Assembly: GCF_002210095.1 (NCBI RefSeq)
Contig: NZ_AQQR01000002.1
Location: forward strand, 1-64,000
Reading direction: 5' to 3'
From: Marinibacterium profundimaris
Lineage (GTDB): Bacteria; Pseudomonadota; Alphaproteobacteria; Rhodobacterales; Rhodobacteraceae
Length of the DNA: 64,000 nucleotides
Part shown: positions 54,155 to 64,000 of the stretch, piece by piece
Numbering within the stretch: the stretch's first letter is position 1
How the letters are laid out: each line of letters begins with the position of its first letter
The notes under the pieces: generated by a model
Database searches by the model: none
What the model was told of the DNA's origin: nothing
What the model saw: the letters and a program-made list of their open reading frames with translations, nothing else
Position numbers and translations under genes: made by a program

Positions 54155-54859
54155 TCAGGCGGTGTCCATCTTTTCCCGAAGGCTTACGTCCAGCCGGGTC
54201 CATGTGCGGCGGACGTGTTCATGCAGGCGCATCGTGTGCTCCCGCACCCGGAATTCGGCGAGATCGGGATCCCGCGATTCCAAGGCCTCGATGATTTCGG
54301 CGTGGTCGACGATCGAGCGGCGCAGCCGGTCGCCTTCCCCCATGGCGCGCAGCCGGACGGCATGCATGTGCAGGAACAGCCCGTCGGCCATGGTCTTCAG
54401 CATCCCGCATTTGGAAATTTCCAGGATGCGTTGATGAAACTTGATGTTCTCGTCGGAATATTCCGAGATTTCGGCGCTTTCCGGATTGCCGCTGTGCTTG
54501 GCGGCAATCTTGCGCAGCGACAGGAACTCGGCATCGGTGGCCCGTTCCGCCGCGAGCCGGGCGGCCATGCTCTCCAGAGCCGCCCAGGCGATGATGATTT
54601 CCAGGACCTCGTCCAGGCTCTTGCGGCGGACAAAGATCCCCTTGCGTGGGACCACCGAGACAAGGCCGTCACCCTCGAGCCGGGCGATGGCGTCCCGCAG
54701 AGGCGTCCTCGAGATACCCAGCTGCTCGGCCAGCGAGCGCTCATCCAGGCGCAGGTCGGCATCGCTTGCATAGATGTCCATCTCGGTAATGGCCTCACGC
54801 AGCTTGTCGTAGACGTGGTCTTTCAGGGTAAAATTCGCCGCGATCGGTCGAAGCTTCAT
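54155..54859 (-). CDS. GntR-family (FCD) transcriptional regulator of the oxalate operon (234 aa)
   Basis: The winged helix LRLDERSLAEQLGISRTPLR with LVSVVPRKGIFVRR is followed by an all-helical FCD effector domain (ALESMAARLAAERATDAEFL, then SDENIKFHQRILEIS and HAEIIEALESRDPDLAEFRV). ATG 54859 with GGAGAAG before it is used; the frame is open to 54943 but that crosses an operator-like site. First gene of the operon gntR-oxc-frc and further. Likely binds the TGGTAYYWGGYATRCCA sites found here and at several other promoters of the window; the effector is not known. Confidence 0.88.
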   Translation of the reverse strand: MKLRPIAANFTLKDHVYDKLREAITEMDIYASDADLRLDERSLAEQLGISRTPLRDAIARLEGDGLVSVVPRKGIFVRRKSLDEVLEIIIAWAALESMAARLAAERATDAEFLSLRKIAAKHSGNPESAEISEYSDENIKFHQRILEISKCGMLKTMADGLFLHMHAVRLRAMGEGDRLRRSIVDHAEIIEALESRDPDLAEFRVREHTMRLHEHVRRTWTRLDVSLREKMDTA

Positions 54860-54908
54860 GCCACTTCTCCATGTTCGTTTTGCGATCTGCGGTGCAACCC
54901 TGATCCTG

Positions 54909-54925
54909 TGGTGTACCATAGACCA
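54909..54925. promoter_or_regulatory. Candidate operator 1 upstream of gntR
   Basis: Read on the minus strand TGGTCTATGGTACACCA matches 14 of 17 positions of TGGTAYYWGGYATRCCA. It lies 50 bp before the gntR start, suggesting autoregulation of the oxalate operon. Confidence 0.5.
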
Positions 54926-54981
54926 CGGACCTGGAGCACGCAATTCAATTTTGTCTGTCTTCTTCGCTGCAGATGCACAGT

Positions 54982-54998
54982 CTGCACTTGGTACGCCA
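54982..54998. promoter_or_regulatory. Candidate operator 2 upstream of gntR
   Basis: CTGCACTTGGTACGCCA matches 13 of 17 positions, with the ACTTGGTA and GCCA halves intact. Distance to candidate operator 1 is 73 bp start to start. Confidence 0.35.
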
Positions 54999-55270
54999 CC
55001 TTAGCACCGCGTTCTGTGGCTGTCTTTCCCCCTGCTGTTGGAGGCGGTATGCGCGGTACGCGATGCTGCAAAAGCGGGCACACAACCCATTGTAATTAAA
55101 TGTATTTCTCATCTATTTTAGCGTTATCAGGAAATACCCGGCGCGAAGCTGCGCGCAGATCCTTTTTGCAGCGCAGCAAAATGGAGAGTCATTTTTTCGA
55201 ATTGGAGGGGGAATGGAACGGGGGCCGCCAATTCGGGTTTTTGGGGGCTCTTGATGAAATGAAAAACCCG

Positions 55271-55287
55271 TGGTATCTGGCATACCA
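55271..55287. promoter_or_regulatory. GntR-type operator upstream of the isochorismatase-sucCD operon
   Basis: TGGTATCTGGCATACCA is the best palindrome of the family: TGGTAT and ATACCA arms around a 5-bp centre. It lies 81 bp before the start of the isochorismatase-like gene and 400 bp from the divergent gntR start. Confidence 0.65.
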
Positions 55288-55368
55288 CGCAACGGTTAAT
55301 GCGCCTTCGGGCGCTCCGTGATCCGGCCCCTGACGGGCCGGGACTCAGCAAGGGGGACAGCGACCGAC

Positions 55369-55905
55369 ATGCTCATTCGCGCACAGGATTCCATCCTTGT
55401 CATCATCGACATGCAGGAGCGGCTTGTTCCCGCCATGCAAGCCCCGGCCAGGACGATTCGCAACACCCGCACGCTGCTGGCCAGCGCGCAGGAGGTCGGC
55501 GTGCCGGTCATCATGACCGAACAATACCCTGCCGGCCTGGGCTCCACCGTGCCAGAACTGGCCACGGAGGGCGCCATCGTGCTGCCGAAGATGCACTTTT
55601 CCTGCATGGAAGACGAGAAATTCTCGGCCGAGTTCCGCCGCCAGGGGCGGAAGCAGGCCGTGCTCGCCGGGATGGAGGCGCATATCTGCGTGGTCCAGAC
55701 CGCGGCGAGCCTGATCGAGGAAGGCTATGATGTCTTCGTCGTCTCCGATGCCACCGCGTCGCGGACGCTGGAAAGCGAACAGGCCTGCCTCGCGCGGCTG
55801 AACGCCTCCGGCATCGGGATCGTCACGACCGAAATGGTCGTGTTCGAATGGCTGGGCGAGGCTGGTACGCCGGCCTTCAAGAAGCTTCTGCCGCTCATCA
55901 AGTAA
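55369..55905 (+). CDS. Isochorismatase-family cysteine hydrolase (178 aa)
   Basis: The catalytic triad of the family is present: Asp in VIIDMQERL, Lys in LPKMHFSCM and Cys in GMEAHICVVQTAASL. Overall it resembles the YcaC/RutB-like group of amide hydrolases. ATG 55369 (MLIRAQDSILVIIDMQ) is used although an in-frame ATG exists at 55318. First gene of the operon with sucC and sucD under a GntR-type operator. The substrate is not apparent; possibilities are oxamate or another amide of a C2 acid, as inference. Confidence 0.8.
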   Translation: MLIRAQDSILVIIDMQERLVPAMQAPARTIRNTRTLLASAQEVGVPVIMTEQYPAGLGSTVPELATEGAIVLPKMHFSCMEDEKFSAEFRRQGRKQAVLAGMEAHICVVQTAASLIEEGYDVFVVSDATASRTLESEQACLARLNASGIGIVTTEMVVFEWLGEAGTPAFKKLLPLIK

Positions 55906-55953
55906 ATCACGACCCGGGCCGACATGGCCCACACCAAGGGAGGTAAAGGACGC

Positions 55954-57177
<1,224 letters not shown>

Positions 57178-57179
57178 AC

Positions 57180-58061
57180 ATGGCTGTTCTGATCGACGAA
57201 AACACCAAGGTGATCTGCCAGGGCCTGACCGGCTCGCAGGGGACCTTCCACACCGAGCAGGCCATCGCCTACGGCACCAAGATGGTCGGCGGCGTGACCC
57301 CCGGCAAGGGCGGGATGGAGCATATCGGCCTGCCCGTCTTCAACTCGGTCCACGAGGCGAAGCACGTGACCGGGGCGAATGCCTCTGTCATCTACGTGCC
57401 GCCCCCGTTCGCGGCCGATTCGATCCTTGAGGCGATCGACGCCGAGATGGAAGTGATCGTCTGCATCACCGAGGGCATCCCGGTTCTGGACATGATGCGC
57501 GTGAAGCGCGCGCTGATGGACACCAGCTGCCGGCTGGTGGGGCCGAACTGCCCCGGCGTGATCACGCCCGACGCCTGCAAGATCGGCATCATGCCCGGCC
57601 ACATCCACAAGCGTGGCAAGGTCGGCGTCGTGAGCCGCTCGGGCACGCTGACCTACGAGGCGGTCAAGCAGACCACCGACGTGGGCCTGGGCCAGTCGAC
57701 CTGTGTCGGCATCGGCGGCGACCCGATCAAGGGGACGGAACACCTGGACGTGCTGGAATGGTTCCTGGCCGATGACGAGACCGAGGCGATCATCATGATC
57801 GGCGAGATCGGCGGCTCGGCCGAGGAAGACGCGGCACAGTTCCTGGCCGACGAGAAGAAGAAGGGTCGCTGGAAGCCCACCGCCGGCTTCATCGCGGGCC
57901 GCACGGCGCCTCCGGGCCGCCGCATGGGCCATGCCGGGGCCATCGTGGCCGGCGGCAAGGGCGGCGCGGACGACAAGATCGAGGCGATGAAATCCGCCGG
58001 AATCGTCGTCGCCGACAGCCCCGCAGGCCTGGGCGAAGCCGTGCTGGAAGCCATCGGCTGA
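57180..58061 (+). CDS. sucD: SucD-type ligase alpha subunit, possible malate-CoA ligase MtkB (293 aa)
   Basis: CoA-binding subunit with [57 protein letters not shown] and the phosphorylated histidine in [12 protein letters not shown] (His251). The ATG follows the sucC stop after 2 bp. It forms the heteromer with the sucC-type gene product. The palindromic repeat element copy B lies just after its stop, before ppc. Confidence 0.87.
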   Translation: MAVLIDENTKVICQGLTGSQGTFHTEQAIAYGTKMVGGVTPGKGGMEHIGLPVFNSVHEAKHVTGANASVIYVPPPFAADSILEAIDAEMEVIVCITEGIPVLDMMRVKRALMDTSCRLVGPNCPGVITPDACKIGIMPGHIHKRGKVGVVSRSGTLTYEAVKQTTDVGLGQSTCVGIGGDPIKGTEHLDVLEWFLADDETEAIIMIGEIGGSAEEDAAQFLADEKKKGRWKPTAGFIAGRTAPPGRRMGHAGAIVAGGKGGADDKIEAMKSAGIVVADSPAGLGEAVLEAIG

Positions 58062-58073
58062 TCCATGAGACAA

Positions 58074-58142
58074 CCGGGTGTCCCACGCGTGGGACACCCG
58101 GCGCTGCCTATAAAACCAACAGGTTACAGAGGCGGATTTACA
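58074..58142. repeat. Intergenic palindromic repeat element, copy B
   Basis: A 28-bp perfect palindrome (58074-58101) has the same core GTGTCCCACGCGTGGGACAC as copy A at 34379. It is followed by TATAAAA (58110) and GCGGATTTAC (58133-58142), the same blocks at the same spacing. It starts 12 bp after the sucD stop and lies upstream of ppc, so it could terminate or structure the sucD transcript. Confidence 0.75.
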
Positions 58143-58257
58143 CTTTGGTAACTTTTGCCGCACCCGACCTTTGCTCCGGGTGACAGCTATGCCCGGCTCA
58201 TGGGACAGTTAACGCAAACGTTGACGCATTGACCCACACGTTCAGGGAGCCCGAGAC

Positions 58258-60996
<2,739 letters not shown>

Positions 60997-61010
60997 GCCG
61001 GCGGTCGGGG

Positions 61011-61038
61011 GGCCGGGGGCAGCGCATTTGCCCCGGCC
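61011..61038 (+). terminator. Hairpin after ppc
   Basis: GGCCGGGGGCA and TGCCCCGGCC (one bulged base) pair around the loop gcgcatt, 15 bp after the ppc stop. There is no T-tract, so it may need Rho or stabilise the 3' end. Confidence 0.5.
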
Positions 61039-61328
61039 GCACCGGAGGATACGCCGGACATCAGGCGAATCGCGGTGCCGGACCTGCACGGGATGGCGGC
61101 GCTGCGGCGCCCGGGCGACTGCACCGGGCCAAATCCGCGCGCCCTGCGCGGCCGGCGGTGCATTCTGCACTCGCCACATGGCAGATCACACTGTTAAGCT
61201 CCGCCCGAACGCCCGGAACGACCCCGGCCGCGTCACTGCCACGGCAGTGCCACATCCCGAGGGTACCAAGCAATCAATACAGCAGATCAACAGCTTGTCT
61301 GGAGGTCGGGATATCAACGGAGAGCGAC

Positions 61329-62549
61329 ATGTCTGATGAAAAGACGGTACTGGTCCTGCAGGGCGGTGGCGCGCTCGGCGCCTATCAATGCGGCGTCGCA
61401 GAAACGCTGGGCGCGGCCAACACCCCGGTCGACTGGGTCGCCGGGATCTCGATCGGGGCGATCAACTCGGCCCTGATCGCCGGCAACGCGCCCGAAGACC
61501 GGATCCCGGCCATGCGCTCCTTCTGGGAGCGCATCACCTCGATCTCGAAACCCTTCGATTTCTGGACGGCCTGGCACCCGCGCCGCATGGCCAACAACAT
61601 GTCGGCCTTCCGCACCACGATCACCGGCGCGCCGGGCTTCTTCCAGCTGCGCATCCCGTCCGCCTCGCTCCGCGCGCCCGGCACCCCCGGCGCGCACAGC
61701 TTCTACGACACGGCGCCGCTGCGCGACACGCTGCTGGAGCTGGTGGATTTCGACCGGATCAACAACGATGGCTGCCGGCTGAGCGTCGGCGCGGTCAACG
61801 TGGAGACCGGCAACATGACCTGGTTCGACAGCCACGAGACCGAGATCCGCCCCGAGCATATCATGGCTTCAGGCGCCCTGCCCCCGGGCTTTCCGGCGGT
61901 GGAGATCGACGGATCGCTCTACTGGGACGGGGGGCTGGTGTCGAACACGCCGCTGCAATGGGTGCTTGAATCGCAGGACGGCCAGTCGGACCTGTCGATC
62001 TTCCAGGTCGACCTGTTCCCGGCCAGGGGCGATTGCCCGCAGTCGGTCTGGGGCTCGGAAGCGCGCGAGAAGGAGATCCGGTTCTCCAGCCGGACGCGGC
62101 TGAACACCGACGTGCTCCTGGGCCTGCACGAGATGCACAAGACCGCGCGGCGGCTGGCGCGCAAGCTGCCGCCCGAATTCCGCGACGATCCCGACCTTGC
62201 AAAGCTGATGTGCGGCGACCGCGACCCCCGGATCAACATCGCCCACCTGATCTATCGCCGCTCCGCGGCCGAAACCGGCTCCAGCGATTACGAATTCTCG
62301 CACCGGTCCATGCAGCTCCACTGGGAGCAGGGCAAGCGCGATGCCGAACGCACGCTGGCCCATTCGCGCTGGCAGAACCGTCATTCCGGCTCTGACCTGA
62401 TCGAGACCTTCGATCTGGCCGAGATCCCGCAAGACCATCCCGCATCCCCCGAAAGGACAGAACATGAAAGCCACGGACGTGGTCGCAAGGGCGTTCTCGA
62501 TGCCTCTGACAAGCCCCGCCTACCCAAAGGGCCCGTACAGATTCATTGA
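61329..62549 (+). CDS. Patatin-like phospholipase / hydrolase (406 aa)
   Basis: Glycine-rich oxyanion loop [19 protein letters not shown], nucleophile motif [15 protein letters not shown] (GxSxG) and the Asp of [15 protein letters not shown] (DGG) form a Ser-Asp dyad of the patatin family. The C-terminal DUF3734-like region continues to about 375. ATG 61329 is preferred over one 171 bp upstream. Its stop lies 86 bp inside the next gene, an unusually long overlap. It is probably linked to polyhydroxybutyrate or lipid turnover with the next two genes (inference). Confidence 0.85.
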   Translation: MSDEKTVLVLQGGGALGAYQCGVAETLGAANTPVDWVAGISIGAINSALIAGNAPEDRIPAMRSFWERITSISKPFDFWTAWHPRRMANNMSAFRTTITGAPGFFQLRIPSASLRAPGTPGAHSFYDTAPLRDTLLELVDFDRINNDGCRLSVGAVNVETGNMTWFDSHETEIRPEHIMASGALPPGFPAVEIDGSLYWDGGLVSNTPLQWVLESQDGQSDLSIFQVDLFPARGDCPQSVWGSEAREKEIRFSSRTRLNTDVLLGLHEMHKTARRLARKLPPEFRDDPDLAKLMCGDRDPRINIAHLIYRRSAAETGSSDYEFSHRSMQLHWEQGKRDAERTLAHSRWQNRHSGSDLIETFDLAEIPQDHPASPERTEHESHGRGRKGVLDASDKPRLPKGPVQIH

Positions 62550-63204
62550 CCGGACCTATTTCACCATCGCCTACCGGACCGATCCCAAGGCGCTGGAAGC
62601 CGTGGTGCCCGAGCCGCTGAAGGTCGTCGGCGACGTGGTGAAGTACGAGTTCATGATGATGCCCGACAGCACCGGCTTCGGGTCCTACAACGAAAGCGGC
62701 CAGGTCATCCCGGTGGAATTCAACGGGGTCCAGGGCAGCTATACCCACGCCATGTTCCTCAACGACGAGGCCCCCATCGCCGGCGGGCGCGAGATCTGGG
62801 GCTTCCCGAAGAAGCTGGCGCAGCCCTCGGTCGAGGTGGTGCAGGACACGCTGGTCGGCACGCTGGACATGAACGGCGTGCGGGTGGCGACGGCGACCAT
62901 GGGGTACAAATACGAAACGCTGGATGCGGCCGAGATGGCCAAAAGCATGGACGCCCCCGGCTGGCTGCTGAAGATCATCCCCCGCGCCGATGCCTCGGGC
63001 CCGCAGATCTGCGAACTGGTGGAATTCCGGCTGGAAGACCTGAACGTCAAGGGCGCCTGGTCCGGCCCCGCCGGGCTGCAGTTCTACCAGCACGCGCTGG
63101 CGCCGCTGACCGACCTGCCGATCCTCGAGGTTCTGGGTGCGACCCAGATTCACACTGACCTGACGCTGGGCCTGGGCAAGGTTGTCCACGACTACCTCGC
63201 CTGA
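62464..63204 (+). CDS. adc: Acetoacetate decarboxylase (246 aa)
   Basis: Schiff-base decarboxylase with the conserved [17 protein letters not shown] motif containing the catalytic lysine pair, and [20 protein letters not shown] at the N-terminus. It converts acetoacetate to acetone and CO2. GAAAGGAC lies 5 nt before the ATG. It overlaps the patatin gene by 86 bp and is followed by the 3-hydroxybutyrate dehydrogenase gene after 28 bp, suggesting ketone-body metabolism. Confidence 0.92.
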   Translation: MKATDVVARAFSMPLTSPAYPKGPYRFIDRTYFTIAYRTDPKALEAVVPEPLKVVGDVVKYEFMMMPDSTGFGSYNESGQVIPVEFNGVQGSYTHAMFLNDEAPIAGGREIWGFPKKLAQPSVEVVQDTLVGTLDMNGVRVATATMGYKYETLDAAEMAKSMDAPGWLLKIIPRADASGPQICELVEFRLEDLNVKGAWSGPAGLQFYQHALAPLTDLPILEVLGATQIHTDLTLGLGKVVHDYLA

Positions 63205-63232
63205 TCCCCTTTCAAGACAAGGAAGCACAGAC

Positions 63233-64000
63233 ATGACACTGGATCTTACCGGCAAATCCTGCATCGTCACCGGCGCCGCGCGCGGCATCGGGGCGGAAAT
63301 CGCCAAGCGCTATGTGCAGGGCGGCGCCAAGGTGGCGATCGCGGACCTGGACCTGGCCTCGGCGCAGGCCACCGCGAAGGAGCTGACCGACATGGGCCCG
63401 GGCGAAGCCATGGGCATCGCCATGAACGTCACCGACGAAGAGGCCGTGAACGCCGGCGTCGCCGAGGTGGTCGAGGCCTGGGGCACTGTCGACGTGCTGG
63501 TGTCGAACGCCGGCATCCAGATCGTGCACGAGCTGGTCGATTTCCCCTATGACGACTGGAAAAAGCTGCTCTCGATCCACCTGGACGGTGCCTTCCTGAC
63601 CTCGAAGGCGGCGATGAAGCAGATGTACAAGCAGAACTCGGGCTCGATCATCTTCATGGGTTCGGTCCATTCCAAGGAAGCCTCGCCGCTGAAATCGGCC
63701 TATGTCACCGCCAAGCACGGGCTGATCGGGCTGGCCAAGGTGATCTCGAAAGAGGGCGCGGCCCATGGCATCCGCGCCAACGTGATCTGCCCCGGCTTCG
63801 TGAAGACCCCGCTGGTGGAAAAGCAGATCCCCGAGCAGGCGAAAGAGCTGGGGATCTCGGAAGAGGACGTGGTCAACAACATCATGCTGTCGGGCACGGT
63901 CGACAAGGAATTCACCACGGTCGAGGACGTGGCCGAAGTCGCCTATCTCTTTGCCGCCTTCCCGAGCAATGCGCTGACCGGGCAATCGCTTGTGGTCAGC
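63233..64000 (+). CDS. bdhA: 3-hydroxybutyrate dehydrogenase, SDR family (partial, 256 aa in the window)
   Basis: A short-chain dehydrogenase with the cofactor motif IVTGAARGIGAEIAKRY, NAGI, the catalytic Ser of FMGSVHSKEASPLKSAYVTA and the YxxxK of AYVTAKHG. The region around HSKEASP is typical of D-3-hydroxybutyrate dehydrogenases. No stop is reached by the edge, but the protein is nearly complete: residue 256 at base 64000, with the usual family length about 258-262. It interconverts 3-hydroxybutyrate and acetoacetate, feeding the adc product line. Confidence 0.88.
   Translation, partial: MTLDLTGKSCIVTGAARGIGAEIAKRYVQGGAKVAIADLDLASAQATAKELTDMGPGEAMGIAMNVTDEEAVNAGVAEVVEAWGTVDVLVSNAGIQIVHELVDFPYDDWKKLLSIHLDGAFLTSKAAMKQMYKQNSGSIIFMGSVHSKEASPLKSAYVTAKHGLIGLAKVISKEGAAHGIRANVICPGFVKTPLVEKQIPEQAKELGISEEDVVNNIMLSGTVDKEFTTVEDVAEVAYLFAAFPSNALTGQSLVVS

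Overview
The window looks like a chromosomal segment of a GC-rich alphaproteobacterium of the Rhodobacterales (Rhodobacteraceae). This is inferred from the alphaproteobacterial character of SucC/SucD, FolE2, the two-subunit formate dehydrogenase and the MetF/MetV pair, and from the strong codon-position GC bias. No rRNA, tRNA, CRISPR array or intact insertion sequence was seen.

Left part (1-19.3 kb, all on the minus strand, visibly less GC-rich than the rest): accessory DNA. Reading in the direction of transcription it holds a winged-helix replication-type protein, a palindrome-rich spacer that could be an oriT, a MobV/Pre-type relaxase and its translationally coupled coiled-coil membrane protein, two small unknown genes, and then a set of very large genes: a 1030-aa protein of unknown family, a 1646-aa DUF1998-type DEAD/DEAH helicase coupled to it by an ATGA overlap, a 2010-aa protein with a STAND/AAA-like P-loop ATPase domain, and a frameshifted DUF4365 (PD-(D/E)XK-like nuclease) gene that runs off the left edge. 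The composition is that of an anti-phage or anti-plasmid defence island carried on a mobilizable element. I cannot match this gene set to a named system.

Right part (19.5-64 kb): a large one-carbon and oxalate metabolism island. Oxalate enters as oxalyl-CoA (frc, oxc) with a TctABC-type transporter in the same operon. Formate is either oxidised by an NAD-linked two-subunit formate dehydrogenase (fdsGB fusion, fdsA) or activated by fhs, reduced through folD to methylene-H4F and condensed with glycine by glyA. The serine cycle continues with sgaA (serine-glyoxylate aminotransferase), hprA (hydroxypyruvate reductase), ppc, and a SucCD-type ligase placed where malate-CoA ligase normally sits. MetF/MetV link the methyl-H4F level. 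Dedicated H4F biosynthesis genes (folE2, folB, folA) are embedded, as are a degenerate pyruvate-phosphate-dikinase homologue and a second, divergent SucCD-like pair. The window ends in a patatin / acetoacetate decarboxylase / 3-hydroxybutyrate dehydrogenase cluster (the last gene truncated by the window edge).

Regulation: a GntR-FCD regulator heads the oxalate operon. A 17-bp imperfect palindrome, consensus TGGTAYYWGGYATRCCA, occurs upstream of folE2, the divergent sucCD-like operon, folD, gntR and the isochorismatase-sucCD operon. I read this as a single regulon joining oxalate breakdown, H4F supply and C1 transfer. An XRE/ScfR-type regulator is divergent from the serine-cycle operon and a LysR regulator precedes the formate dehydrogenase genes.
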